From NCBI GenBank assembly GCA_964636225.1, contig CAZWQM010000004.1:62001-126000 (forward strand): 64,000 nucleotides of DNA, in the 5' to 3' direction. Shown here piece by piece: positions 53,575-62,759 of the stretch (position 1 is the first letter of the stretch; each line of letters begins with the position of its first letter). The notes beneath the pieces were generated by a model, which made no database searches, was not told where the DNA came from, and saw only the letters and a program-made list of their open reading frames with translations. A program made the position numbers and the translations under genes. Source of the stretch: UBA1858 sp964636225. Its GTDB lineage: Bacteria > Pseudomonadota > Gammaproteobacteria > UBA4575.

Positions 53575-54762
53575 TTAATTTGCAACTTTTATTAAATCCA
53601 GCCAATGTACAACCGGTAGCGATGAGCCTTTTTGCAAATGAAGTATGCAGCCAATATTGGCAGTTGCAATGATGTTTGGCCTGGATTTTTTAATTTCAGA
53701 AATTTTATTATCGCGCAACTGATTTGCCATTTCGGGTTGAAGAATGGAATAAGCTCCTGCTGAACCACAACACAAGTGTTTATTATTAAATTCGGCAAGA
53801 GTATAGCCTGCGGTTGTTAATATACGCTCAACCACATTATTAATTTTCTGTCCGTGTTGAAGCGTGCAGGGTGGGTGAAATGCAACGACTGTTTTGGTAG
53901 TTAACTTGGCTGCAAAATTTTGATCTGCAAAAAACTCACTGGCATCTTTTGTTATAGCCGAGATAACACGTGCTTTATTTGCGTAGAGTCTGTCATTACG
54001 CAATATGCGGCCATAATTCTTCACCATGCTTCCACAACCGCTTGCAGTCATGATTATGGCTTCGCAACCATTTTCAATTTCAGACCACCAGGTGTCAATG
54101 TTTCTTTTAATGGTGGCCAATCCTGTCTCTGCCTGACTGTTGTGATGTTGTAGTGCTCCACAGCAGATAGCAGTTTTGAATGACAGTGTCTGTATACCCA
54201 GTGCCTGCAATAATTCAGTCAATGTATGATTTATTTCGGGTGAAGTCACCGATTGAACACAACCGTCTAGTAGAATAACTTTTCTGGAAAAAGTCTTTCC
54301 AGTCAGATTGTTAGTGATGTTGGATTGCACTTTAGGCGCCATGCCTAATAAAGCGGCTAGTGTATAAACAGGCTTAAATAATTTGGGGTTAGGGAATACA
54401 GCGCACATTGCCCAGCGTTTTAGCTTACTACTTAATGAACGTAAATTTTTGCTATCTATTGTTTCTCGGCCAATTTCAATTAGTTCACCATAATTCACGC
54501 CTGAAGGACAGGTTGTCTCGCAGTTAAGACAGCTTAAGCAATTATCCAGATGCCTGAGCGTGTCGGTTGTTGTTTTGTTACCCTCAAGCATTTTCTTGAT
54601 CAAATAAATACGCCCACGTGGTCCATCAAGTTCGTTACCTGTAATTTGATGCGTAGGGCAGGTGGCATTACAAAAACCACAGTGTACACACTTACGCAGA
54701 ATTTCATCGGCGCGTTGTCCTGTGGCAGTGGATAATAAGGCTTGAGGTAAATTAGTCTGCAT
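53575..54762 (-). CDS. glcF: Glycolate oxidase iron-sulfur subunit GlcF
   Basis: GlcF carries electrons from the flavin subunits of glycolate oxidase. Two 4Fe-4S motifs are visible, CVHCGFCNATCP and CLSCLNCETTCP, followed by two CCG domains (ICCGALQHH and HLCCGSAGAY). The ATG at 54762 gives MQTNLPQ, as in E. coli MQTQL; an ATG at 54771 overlaps the end of glcE. It is the third gene of the glcD-glcE-glcF set. Confidence 0.96.
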   Translation of the reverse strand: MQTNLPQALLSTATGQRADEILRKCVHCGFCNATCPTHQITGNELDGPRGRIYLIKKMLEGNKTTTDTLRHLDNCLSCLNCETTCPSGVNYGELIEIGRETIDSKNLRSLSSKLKRWAMCAVFPNPKLFKPVYTLAALLGMAPKVQSNITNNLTGKTFSRKVILLDGCVQSVTSPEINHTLTELLQALGIQTLSFKTAICCGALQHHNSQAETGLATIKRNIDTWWSEIENGCEAIIMTASGCGSMVKNYGRILRNDRLYANKARVISAITKDASEFFADQNFAAKLTTKTVVAFHPPCTLQHGQKINNVVERILTTAGYTLAEFNNKHLCCGSAGAYSILQPEMANQLRDNKISEIKKSRPNIIATANIGCILHLQKGSSLPVVHWLDLIKVAN

Positions 54763-54764
54763 AG

Positions 54765-55841
54765 CTAACACCAGGAATACATGCGACCCGGATTTAAAAT
54801 ATGATTCGGATCAAATGCATTTTTTAAATTGATATGCAGTTGTTTAAGGGCTGAATTGGGTTCGCTTAAACAATCCTGTGTTTTGTGTTTTGATTTAAAT
54901 AGTGTGGCATAACCTCCGGCGGCACGACACTGATGCATAATTATTGCAGAGTCTGCCTGGCTTTTGATCCAACGTAAGCCGCCATTCCATTCCATACACA
55001 GTGTTCCTTCAATGCTATTAGAAGGTGTATTGGATGGAACAATGCAACGCCATAACGGTTGCTCGGAATCAAAGAAGTCTATCTGTTGATTCTTGATTTG
55101 TTCCCAGAAAGCTTTATTTGAAGTAACAATTTCTCCGCCCAGTCGTTGATGAACTTTATTGATAGTCTTCTCATGTCCTGCCAGGCGTACATATAAAATA
55201 TCATCGTTAAAGAATGTGGCACTTATAGGCAGTTGGGTCTGAGTCCAGTGATGCATCATTTTCAATGCTTCACTTGCATTAACCTCCATAGCTAGTGTCA
55301 TTTCTGCATGTGGACTAGGTATCACTTTAAGTGACACTTGTGTGATGACGCCCAGCGTTCCAAAGGCGCCACACATTAAGCGGGAAGCGTCATAGCCCGC
55401 TACATTTTTCATTACCCTGCCACCAAATTTTAAATATTCCCCATTACCGTTCACAATGTTTACACCCAATACGCAATCGCGCATGGCGCTGGCATAAGGT
55501 CGTCTTGGACCGGATAATCCACAGGCCACGGTGCCACCCAGTGTTGAGGTTCGAGTAAATTGTGCGGGCTCAAAAGGTAGCATTTGCTGATTCGTATCCA
55601 GTATGGATTCAACTTCAGAGATTAAAGTCCCGTTGCGTGCCGTAATGTATAGCTCGGAAGGCTCGTATTCGATAATCCCGCGGTTATCACTAACATCCAA
55701 TGGCTTAGCAGCAGGGTTAGCAGTAATATCGTTGCCGTAAAATTGTTTGCTACCACCTCCTTGAATGTGCAGGGGTTGTTGCGAATTATTAGCTGCCTGT
55801 ATGGAGGTGCGCAGGTTCTGTATGAATTCGGAATCCGGCAT
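54765..55841 (-). CDS. glcE: Glycolate oxidase FAD-binding subunit GlcE
   Basis: GlcE is the second FAD-binding (PCMH-type) subunit of glycolate oxidase. The 358-residue protein shows LDTNQQMLPFEPAQF, TRTSTLGGTVACGLSGPRRP and GGRVMKNVAGYDASRLMCGA, then FGTLGVITQVSLKV. It is two bases downstream of glcD and two bases upstream of glcF, so all are translated from one message. Confidence 0.96.
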   Translation of the reverse strand: MPDSEFIQNLRTSIQAANNSQQPLHIQGGGSKQFYGNDITANPAAKPLDVSDNRGIIEYEPSELYITARNGTLISEVESILDTNQQMLPFEPAQFTRTSTLGGTVACGLSGPRRPYASAMRDCVLGVNIVNGNGEYLKFGGRVMKNVAGYDASRLMCGAFGTLGVITQVSLKVIPSPHAEMTLAMEVNASEALKMMHHWTQTQLPISATFFNDDILYVRLAGHEKTINKVHQRLGGEIVTSNKAFWEQIKNQQIDFFDSEQPLWRCIVPSNTPSNSIEGTLCMEWNGGLRWIKSQADSAIIMHQCRAAGGYATLFKSKHKTQDCLSEPNSALKQLHINLKNAFDPNHILNPGRMYSWC

Positions 55842-55843
55842 GA

Positions 55844-57301
55844 CTAAAAGCGTGGTAAATCTTTAAATGGCAGCTCACCTTTATGCACGTGCATAGCACC
55901 AAACTCAGCGCAACGCTGCAAGGTAGGAATCACTTTGCCCGGATTAAGTAACTGCATTGGATCAAACGAGGCTTTAATGCGTTCGAATTGATCAAGCTCC
56001 TTGCGGCTGAATTGCACACACATTTGATTAAGTTTTTCGACACCTACGCCATGCTCTCCGGTAATCGTACCTCCAACGTTGACGCAAAGTTCCAGAATTT
56101 TTCCTCCAATTAATTCAGCCTTTTCCAGATCCCCTGGTTTATTGGCGTCATACATAATTAGCGGATGCAAATTGCCATCGCCGGCATGAAATACATTCGC
56201 TACAGGTAAGCCAATTTGTTCGGATAATGAAGAAATTTCACTTAATACTTGTGCCAAGTGTTTGCGCGGAATGGTGCCATCCATACATAAATAATCCGGT
56301 GCCAGTTGTCCAATGGCAGGGAATGCGGATTTGCGTCCCTTCCAAAATAAATTTTGCTCATCCGTGTTATTAGCCAATAATACCGAGCTGGCATGGGATT
56401 GCTGGCATTGTTGTCGGACATGCTCAATTTCCCACTGTAAAGTATCACCGTAACCATCAAGCTCACACAGTAGAATCGCGGCCGCCTCTGTAGGGTAGCC
56501 AGGGTGACAGAAATTTTCTGTAGCGTTGATGACGGCATTGTCCATCATCTCCAATCCAGCAGGAATAACGCCGCTGGCAATAATATTGGCGACTGCATTA
56601 CCGGCATCTTCAATGCGGTTAAAGGCAGCCAAAATCACTTCTTTGCGTGCAGGGATGGGTAGCAACTTTACTTTGGCTTCGATCATGATTGCCAGCATTC
56701 CCTCGGAACCGTTAAGTAAAGCCAAAATATCGTAACCGGGATTCTCATAACATTCACTGCCTACAGTGATCAGCTCAGCGTCCATGGTCAGGAAAGTCAC
56801 TTCCAAAATATTATGTACTGTCAACCCATACTTTAAGCAGTGCACGCCTCCCGAGTTTTCTGCAATATTGCCTCCAATAGTGCAGGCAATTTGTGAAGAA
56901 GGGTCGGGCGCATAATAAAGACCATATTCAGCAGCGGCTTCGGTAATGGCTAAATTACGTACGCCAGGTCCTACGCGAGCATATTGCAGTTCCTGATTGA
57001 TTTCGTGTATTTGATTTAGTTTGGACAGATTAAGCAAAATGCCATCGTTCACCGGGTGAGCACCCCCGGATAAACCTGTGCCGGCACCTCGCGTTACAAT
57101 AGGTAATCGTTGCTGTCGACAAACTTTGATTATGTCGATTACTTGTTGTGTCGTTTCAGGCAATAATACAGCCAGAGGAAGTGATTTATACGCAGTGTAA
57201 CCATCACACTCATACGGGCGCAGAGTTTCTGCCGAAATTAAAATATTATTTTGGGGCAAGCAGCTTGAAAATAGGGCGGGAATTTCGCTTCTATTAGGCA
57301 T
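55844..57301 (-). CDS. glcD: Glycolate oxidase subunit GlcD
   Basis: GlcD is the main FAD subunit, oxidising glycolate to glyoxylate. The 485-residue protein has the FAD-binding motif PIVTRGAGTGLSGGAHPV, IGGNIAENSGGVHCLKYG, and the C-terminal GEHGVGVEKL. The operon glcD-glcE-glcF then leads into a CPA2-type antiporter gene. The glcD gene is divergent from crcB; a GlcC-type regulator is not present in the window. Confidence 0.97.
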   Translation of the reverse strand: MPNRSEIPALFSSCLPQNNILISAETLRPYECDGYTAYKSLPLAVLLPETTQQVIDIIKVCRQQRLPIVTRGAGTGLSGGAHPVNDGILLNLSKLNQIHEINQELQYARVGPGVRNLAITEAAAEYGLYYAPDPSSQIACTIGGNIAENSGGVHCLKYGLTVHNILEVTFLTMDAELITVGSECYENPGYDILALLNGSEGMLAIMIEAKVKLLPIPARKEVILAAFNRIEDAGNAVANIIASGVIPAGLEMMDNAVINATENFCHPGYPTEAAAILLCELDGYGDTLQWEIEHVRQQCQQSHASSVLLANNTDEQNLFWKGRKSAFPAIGQLAPDYLCMDGTIPRKHLAQVLSEISSLSEQIGLPVANVFHAGDGNLHPLIMYDANKPGDLEKAELIGGKILELCVNVGGTITGEHGVGVEKLNQMCVQFSRKELDQFERIKASFDPMQLLNPGKVIPTLQRCAEFGAMHVHKGELPFKDLPRF

Positions 57302-57375
57302 ATGCTTATGACTTGTTACATCCTGTATGAATTATTCTCTGAGAATACATTAATTAACCTTAACATGGCTATACA

Positions 57376-57753
57376 ATGATATTAGTTTGGATTGCGCTGG
57401 GTGGCGGTCTGGGTTCTGTGCTTAGGTATCTGGTATTTGTGAAAGTTGACCAGCTGCACTCATGGCTGTTTCCTGTTGGTATTTTAACCGCGAATATTAT
57501 TGGTTCGTTTTTAATGGGTTTTCTGGCCTGGACGTTCACTTATCGTATTCAACTGGCTGAGGACTATCGTGCTGCTATTCTAGTTGGGTTGCTCGGAGGG
57601 TTTACAACGTTCTCATCTTTCTCGCATGAGACTTTGCAGCAAATTCTGTTGGGTGCCTATTTGTCTGCGTTGCTGAATGTTGTTTTAAGCGTGGTTCTCT
57701 GTATTATTGCGGCCGGTGCCGGTCTGGCACTTGCTAAACTGTTATTAACTTAA
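57376..57753 (+). CDS. crcB: Fluoride channel CrcB (Fluc)
   Basis: CrcB exports fluoride as a dual-topology dimer. The 125-residue protein has four membrane helices and the family motifs GGGLGSVLRYL, TANIIGSFLMGFL and GLLGGFTTFSSFSHE. serS follows 14 bases later, the common crcB-serS arrangement. I see no fluoride-riboswitch-like sequence in the 74-base leader. Confidence 0.95.
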   Translation: MILVWIALGGGLGSVLRYLVFVKVDQLHSWLFPVGILTANIIGSFLMGFLAWTFTYRIQLAEDYRAAILVGLLGGFTTFSSFSHETLQQILLGAYLSALLNVVLSVVLCIIAAGAGLALAKLLLT

Positions 57754-57767
57754 ATCCTGATTTCCCT

Positions 57768-59048
57768 ATGCTTGATCCAAAATTATTGCGTTCTGATCTG
57801 GAAAATGTTTCCAAGCAACTACTGAGAAAAAATTTCGAACTCGATCATACACTGTTTGCTTCTCTGGAAGAGCGACGAAAATTACTACAGGTAGAAACAC
57901 AGCAATTACAAAGTGTACGTAATCAGCGATCCAAGGAAATTGGAGCAGCCAAAGGGCGTGGTGAAGATATAGTACCTCTAAAAGCGGAAATGGATGAGCT
58001 GGCAAAAACGCTAAAAGAAAAAGAGCAGGAACTAAACGAACTGCAGTCACAGTTGAATGAGTGGTTAATGGGGATTCCAAATATTCCTCACGAATCAGTG
58101 CCTCCCGGTAAAAGCGAAGAAGAGAATAAGATTGAAAAAGTCTGGGGAGATCCAACTTCATTTGATTTTGAAGTTCAGGATCATGTTGCCATAGGGGAAC
58201 ATTTGAAACAGCTTGATTTCGAAACCTCAGCAAAAATTACCGGCTCACGCTTTATTGTCATGCAAAATGACATTGCACGGCTGCATCGTGCACTAATTCA
58301 GTTTATGCTGGATATGCATACCAAAGCGCATGGCTATACCGAGGTGTATGTGCCTTATATAGTCAATGCCGACAGTCTAAGAGGTACGGGTCAACTGCCT
58401 AAATTCAAGGAAGACTTATTTCAGTTAAATTCTGAGAGTGAGTACTATCTGATTCCCACCGCAGAAGTGCCGGTCACCAACATTTGGCGAAATGAAATTG
58501 CCAATAGCGAAAAATTGCCAATCAAATATGTCTGTCACACGCCTTGCTTTAGATCTGAAGCAGGATCCTACGGCAAAGATACGCGTGGTTTGATTCGTCA
58601 GCATCAATTTGAAAAAGTCGAGCTGGTGCAACTGGTCCATCCCAACCAATCGTGGCAGGCGCTTGAAGAATTAACCGGTCATGCGGAAGCCGTGTTGGAG
58701 ACATTGGAACTGCCTTATCGTCGTGTCCTCTTGTGCGGAGGAGATTTAGGTTTTTCCTCAGCGAAAACTTATGACCTTGAAGTCTGGCTTCCGGCACAAA
58801 ACTGTTACCGTGAGATATCCTCCTGCAGTAACTTCCTTGATTTTCAGGCGCGGCGCATGAAAGCAAGATGGAAAGACAAAGATAGTAAGCCGCAACTGCT
58901 GCACACCCTGAATGGCTCCGGTCTGGCAGTGGGCAGGACACTGGTGGCCATACTGGAGAATTTCCAGAATATGGATGGCAGTGTACGTGTGCCCAAAGCG
59001 TTAAAGAATTATATGGGCGGATTGACTGAAATTCGTGTGACAGAGTAA
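57768..59048 (+). CDS. serS: Seryl-tRNA synthetase
   Basis: SerS charges tRNA-Ser and tRNA-Sec. The 426-residue class II synthetase has the long N-terminal coiled-coil arm (about 25-105), motif 2 region HTPCFRSEAGSYGKDTRGLIRQHQF, and motif 3 around NGSGLAVGRTLVAILENF. It is of normal length. A hairpin terminator lies 14 bases after the stop. A tRNA-Ser(UGA) gene is in the same window at 62760. Confidence 0.98.
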   Translation: MLDPKLLRSDLENVSKQLLRKNFELDHTLFASLEERRKLLQVETQQLQSVRNQRSKEIGAAKGRGEDIVPLKAEMDELAKTLKEKEQELNELQSQLNEWLMGIPNIPHESVPPGKSEEENKIEKVWGDPTSFDFEVQDHVAIGEHLKQLDFETSAKITGSRFIVMQNDIARLHRALIQFMLDMHTKAHGYTEVYVPYIVNADSLRGTGQLPKFKEDLFQLNSESEYYLIPTAEVPVTNIWRNEIANSEKLPIKYVCHTPCFRSEAGSYGKDTRGLIRQHQFEKVELVQLVHPNQSWQALEELTGHAEAVLETLELPYRRVLLCGGDLGFSSAKTYDLEVWLPAQNCYREISSCSNFLDFQARRMKARWKDKDSKPQLLHTLNGSGLAVGRTLVAILENFQNMDGSVRVPKALKNYMGGLTEIRVTE

Positions 59049-59057
59049 AGTTTGCAC

Positions 59058-59095
59058 AAAAAAAGCCTGTACGGGTTGGGTCGTACAGGCTTTAA
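59058..59095 (+). terminator. Rho-independent terminator of serS
   Basis: An 11-pair perfect stem, AAAGCCTGTAC / GTACAGGCTTT, has a 10-base loop and directly follows serS. An A7 run on its left makes it a better terminator for the minus strand, but with only TTT after the stem it still probably ends serS transcription. Confidence 0.8.
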
Positions 59096-59291
59096 ACTCA
59101 TACTTAAGTACGAGTTTTGGGGACTCGGTATTTGTTGTTAAATACTTCGGTTCTTGTAGTGTGGAATTTTATGCAAAGCTGAACAAAAAGGCAAGAAAAT
59201 ACATGTGTAAACGAACGTAAATAACTGTTATTACTAAATATAATTATAAATCAGAACTATTTTTAATAAATCGTCAAATTGCACTATAAAT

Positions 59292-59780
59292 ATGCAGAAA
59301 GTGATTGAACTTAAACAGCATTTTCCATTCCGTGGAAGAGTGGAATGGATTGGTCTTCGAGCAGCCCGGGGTTCGAAAATTGAAAAGAAGACGCAGGTAC
59401 ACGCGCTTGCAAACCACGGTCTGGAAGGAGATAAAGCCGGACTCAAAGCTGGTGGCAAACGTCAGGTTACATTAATTCAATCAGAATATATCGAGGTGAT
59501 TCGCTCACTTATGCCTGAATCAAACATCAGTCTGGCAGATTTGAGACGTAACATTGCCATTTCTGGGATCAATCTTAATGCGTTAAAAAACTGTGTTATT
59601 CAGCTAGGCAGTGCGACTTTGGAAATTACAGGCTTCTGCCACCCTTGCAGCAAGCTGGAAGCGCAGCTAGGTGAGGGTGTATTCAATGCCCTGCGCGGGC
59701 ACGGAGGATTGACAGCAAAAGTCCTTGAGGGCGGAGAAATAAAACTTGGCGATACGTTACATGTGCTTGAAGTGAATTAA
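59292..59780 (+). CDS. MOSC-domain protein
   Basis: The 162-residue protein is a stand-alone MOSC domain. It has WIGLRAARGSKIEKKTQVHA, NHGLEGDKAG, QVTLIQSEYIEVI and the family cysteine region TGFCHPCSKLEAQLGEG. MOSC proteins bind molybdenum cofactor and are involved in its sulfuration or in N-hydroxylated base reduction. The substrate here is unknown. It converges with the DUF423 gene, overlapping by four bases. Confidence 0.88.
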   Translation: MQKVIELKQHFPFRGRVEWIGLRAARGSKIEKKTQVHALANHGLEGDKAGLKAGGKRQVTLIQSEYIEVIRSLMPESNISLADLRRNIAISGINLNALKNCVIQLGSATLEITGFCHPCSKLEAQLGEGVFNALRGHGGLTAKVLEGGEIKLGDTLHVLEVN

Positions 59781-60154
59781 GCCCCTGTGCGCAGGATTTT
59801 CCATGCCAACCAGCACCAGGCAATGATAAATGCACTGCCACCAAGAGGTGTGATCATGCCTAACCAGGTTATACCGGTAGTACTCAGTACGTAAAGACTG
59901 CCGCAAAACAGCACAATACCAAGATTAATCAGACCGGCAATGCCACAATAATTGCTTTGAGGATGGGTTTTGGCAATAAGCCCGACAATCATGAGCCCCA
60001 ACGCGTGCCAGAAATGGAAATCTGCCGCCGTATTAAATATCTCAATGCTATGTTCATCCAAATGTTCATCTAGACCGTGTGCAGCAAAAGCGCCAAGTGC
60101 AATCGCCAAAGCAGCATTGAAACTGCCTACAGAAATAATTACATTGTTTTTCAT
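59777..60154 (-). CDS. DUF423 membrane protein (YgdD-like)
   Basis: The 125-residue protein has four hydrophobic helices and the family sequence ALAIALGAFAAHGLDEHL, FHFWHALGLM and TPLGGSAFIIAWCWLAW. DUF423 proteins are inner-membrane proteins of unknown function. It is convergent with the MOSC gene and divergent from yajQ across 35 bases. Confidence 0.92.
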   Translation of the reverse strand: MKNNVIISVGSFNAALAIALGAFAAHGLDEHLDEHSIEIFNTAADFHFWHALGLMIVGLIAKTHPQSNYCGIAGLINLGIVLFCGSLYVLSTTGITWLGMITPLGGSAFIIAWCWLAWKILRTGA

Positions 60155-60189
60155 TAGAAATAAAATGAGTTAAAAAAGAGGAGAGTATA

Positions 60190-60672
60190 GTGCCATCATT
60201 CGATATTGTCTCTGAAGTGGATACCCATGAATTATCCAACGCCATCGATCAGGCGAATCGAGAAATTGGAAATCGTTTCGACTTCAAAGGCAGCAACGCC
60301 AAAATTACCTTGAAAGAAAATGTCGTAACTATGGAAGCCGAAGTTGAATTCCAGATTAAACAAATCTATGACATCGTCACTCAGAAAATGGCCAAACGTG
60401 GCATTGATCTGGACTGTGTCTCTAAAGGCAAGCTGGTTGAGGCGAATAAACGCGCCACTCAGGGCATTATCATTAATCAGGGCATTAATTCAGACGTGGC
60501 AAAAAAAATCACCAAGCTAATTAAAGAAAGTAAAATCAAAGTGCAGGCACAAATACAGGGCGAAAAAGTGCGAGTGACTGGCAAGAAAAGAGATGATCTG
60601 CAGCAAACAATGCAACTGTTACGCGAGCAAAGCCTGAGTGTACCACTGCAGTTTGATAACTTTCGCGATTAG
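60190..60672 (+). CDS. yajQ: YajQ family nucleotide-binding protein
   Basis: YajQ proteins bind RNA or nucleotides, including cyclic di-GMP in Xanthomonas relatives. The 160-residue protein matches throughout: MPSFDIVSEVDTHELSNAID, NRFDFKGSNAKI, KRGIDLDCVSKGK and GKKRDDLQQTMQLLRE. The start is GTG with GAGGAG eight bases upstream. Its stop meets the stop of the next, convergent gene. Confidence 0.96.
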   Translation: MPSFDIVSEVDTHELSNAIDQANREIGNRFDFKGSNAKITLKENVVTMEAEVEFQIKQIYDIVTQKMAKRGIDLDCVSKGKLVEANKRATQGIIINQGINSDVAKKITKLIKESKIKVQAQIQGEKVRVTGKKRDDLQQTMQLLREQSLSVPLQFDNFRD

Positions 60673-60858
60673 CTACTGACCGACCAGCCAGATCAGCAGA
60701 ACAATAAACCCCACTACGCCAAGCAGAGGGAATAGCGCCGCGCTCCAGTCTCCCGGCTCCGCCTTAGGACTGTTGAAAAACACGTGTTTAGCTCGTGGGA
60801 ATAAAAACACCAGCATTAACAGTAGGAATATAGCGCTTGAAATTTGTAGCCAATCCAT
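60673..60858 (-). CDS. Small two-helix membrane protein (61 residues)
   Basis: The protein has two hydrophobic helices (about 5-21 and 42-59) with a polar middle (RAKHVFFNSPKAEPGDWSAA). It is directly convergent with yajQ. The start has GAAAGGTGAGAAT upstream, a plausible ribosome site. Relatives of similar size occur in Gammaproteobacteria as I recall, but no function is known. Confidence 0.65.
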   Translation of the reverse strand: MDWLQISSAIFLLLMLVFLFPRAKHVFFNSPKAEPGDWSAALFPLLGVVGFIVLLIWLVGQ

Positions 60859-60879
60859 ATTCTCACCTTTCTAAAACAA

Positions 60880-60914
60880 AAAAAGCCCACTGAAATTAAT
60901 CGGTGGGCTTTAAT
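60880..60914 (-). terminator. Rho-independent terminator of the BI-1/YccA gene
   Basis: The nine-pair stem AAAGCCCAC / GTGGGCTTT with a 12-base loop reads, on the minus strand, into a T7 run. It lies 20 bases after the stop of the YccA-type gene. Confidence 0.88.
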
Positions 60915-60934
60915 TTTAAACTATTAGCTAGCGA

Positions 60935-61600
60935 TTAATCGTCGCCACCAGAGATGCCCAATAACTGCAGTAAGCTGACAAAAATATTGTACAGGCTTAA
61001 ATACAGTGACACAGTGGCATTCACGTAATTGGCCTCGCCACCATGAATGATGCGACTGGTATCAAACAGAATAAAGCCACTCATGATTAAAATAATTGCG
61101 GCGGAGAGTGCTAACGACAAGGCCGGGATTTGCAGAAAGATATTAGCCAACATGGCGACCACTGCAATCATAATTCCAACCATCAAAAAGCCGCCCATAA
61201 AACTGAAGTCACGTCGAGTAGTCAGTACGTAACCGGAAAGTGCCAGGAAGATAACTCCGGTACCACCTAATGAAGTTGCAATTAATTCAGGTCCGTTAGA
61301 AAGCGACAGATAATGATTTAGGATGGGGCCCAACCCAAATCCTAAAAGGCCGGTGATGGCAAAAACAACACCAATACCTGCTGCTGTATGAGCAGTTCGC
61401 GGCAGCACTAGCCAGATAAGTCCCAACGCGCCAAATGAACACACAAGTGAAACCACGTGGCTCACATGAAGCATCATGGACAGGCCTGCTGTCAGCGCGC
61501 TGAATAAAAGTGTCAGTGACAGCAGCATGTATGTATTTCTGAGTACCTTATTGATACTTAGTGCGGACGTCGTTGAAATCGATGGATTAAAATTGTTCAT
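60935..61600 (-). CDS. Bax inhibitor-1/YccA family membrane protein
   Basis: The 221-residue protein has seven hydrophobic segments and the family signature SGFILFDTSRIIHGGEANYVNA, then TVSLYLSLYNIFVSLLQLLG. E. coli YccA modulates FtsH proteolysis; YbhL is a related paralogue. It is monocistronic with a terminator directly downstream. Confidence 0.94.
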   Translation of the reverse strand: MNNFNPSISTTSALSINKVLRNTYMLLSLTLLFSALTAGLSMMLHVSHVVSLVCSFGALGLIWLVLPRTAHTAAGIGVVFAITGLLGFGLGPILNHYLSLSNGPELIATSLGGTGVIFLALSGYVLTTRRDFSFMGGFLMVGIMIAVVAMLANIFLQIPALSLALSAAIILIMSGFILFDTSRIIHGGEANYVNATVSLYLSLYNIFVSLLQLLGISGGDD

Positions 61601-62233
61601 GCAAAAGCCTCAATATCGATAAATGGTTTAAAATATAATTGCAGTAACTTGCAACCAGTTTACTACATTTGTTGCTGCGTTATCTGCAACACATCAATTA
61701 TATACACAAATATAGACACAATTAGCTGAATATCAAGTTCGGATGATTAGTTTTTTCCGTATATACAGTCAAGTTGTAGGGGATTAAGTAATTCATATAA
61801 CGCGTGTGGATTTGCATATAGATGGCGATTGTCTGCATGTTATTTCTTAAACTGAATCCAACTCAGCGTTCGCAATGTATACGTAAATTAGGGCTATAGC
61901 GGTGAGAAAATTTTACTAGGATTGGGAAAAGTAGTTATTTAAAATTTAATTCAACTATGTAATCTGTCCCTGCAGGTATTTGCTAATGTAAACACGATCT
62001 AACTCATACAGACTAGCATGTGTATAGTATAACGTTATTAAGTGGCTTATTATGGCAAAAAATGATTTTGGTAGTGTATTTCTATACTAAACAAAAAAAT
62101 TATTTTATGTCCGAAAAGAAAAATGATTTGTGGGTGGTTTTGACGACGTCTTGTGGAAGCTATGTAGACCAACAATGAGATTTATTATTTCATTCCTATT
62201 AATGGGGCCGCTTTTTTTTTATAGTGATAGGAT
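61601..62233. other. Intergenic region before the integration site
   Basis: This 633-base AT-rich stretch contains the promoter of the YccA-type gene at its left end. I see no convincing open frame, repeat or RNA. A T10 run at about 62212-62221 lies just before the integrase remnant. Confidence 0.5.
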
Positions 62234-62670
62234 CGCCGACTCGCTTGGATCTATGCGGAACAGCATAAAAATGGACAAGCATGATCGGTACCCTTGAACT
62301 CTGAGGCTGTATCGGCCCTGGGCGAGACTACAAGATGGCATCCATCACCAAAATAAGAACTGTTGTGTGTTCGCTTGTCATGGAAAGCCTTTGAAAGGGA
62401 TCCGCGCAGCACTTGAGCGGGCTTGTGAGCGCTTGGGGTTGGTAAGGGGTAACGTTTCATACGTTTCGCCATACTTATGCGAGCTGGTTTGCACCGTCTG
62501 AGGTTCCACTACAGGTGGTCCAAGAATTGGGTGGCTGGAAAAGCCCGAGTATGGTAAAACGCTACTCGCATTCGGTTCGCAACGAGCTAGGTCGATATCA
62601 ACAATATTTGGTAGATGGACACAAATTCGGTCACACCTCAATTTCAACAGCTGGAAAAGAGGTGAGGTAG
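62234..62670 (+). pseudogene. Decayed tyrosine recombinase (phage-type integrase) C-terminal part
   Basis: Three frames join into an integrase C-terminal half. Frame one reads RRLAWIYAEQHKNGQA, a TGA stop at 62282-62284, then SVPLNSEAVSALGE. Frame two reads QNKNCCVFACHGKPLKGIR then AALERACERLGLVRG. Frame three reads VTFHTFRHTYASWFAPSEV, VVQELGGWKSPSMVKRYSH and so on to a TAG at 62668. The Arg-His pair in RHTYASW, the GGWKS segment and the nucleophile Tyr in KRYSH identify the family. At least one stop and two frameshifts (near 62345 and 62445) disable it, and the N-terminal domain is missing. Confidence 0.88.
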
Positions 62671-62701
62671 TTTATATATCTTGTTGATACATATAGTAAT
62701 G

Positions 62702-62739
62702 GAGAGGTGACAGAGTGGTCGATTGCACTGGTCTTGAAA
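62702..62739 (+). repeat. Truncated tRNA-Ser copy (integration-site remnant)
   Basis: The sequence begins GAGAGGTGA and continues with 29 bases (62711-62739) identical to 62770-62798 in the intact tRNA-Ser, covering the D arm and the anticodon stem-loop up to CTTGAAA. It then diverges. It cannot form a tRNA. It looks like one half of an attachment-site duplication. Confidence 0.8.
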
Positions 62740-62759
62740 TTTGTTGTAGGTAGGTACTA

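Noticed and set aside
57302..57375. Fluoride riboswitch ahead of crcB
   Set aside because: The 74-base leader lacks the conserved fluoride-aptamer core and pseudoknot elements and is too short and AT-rich.
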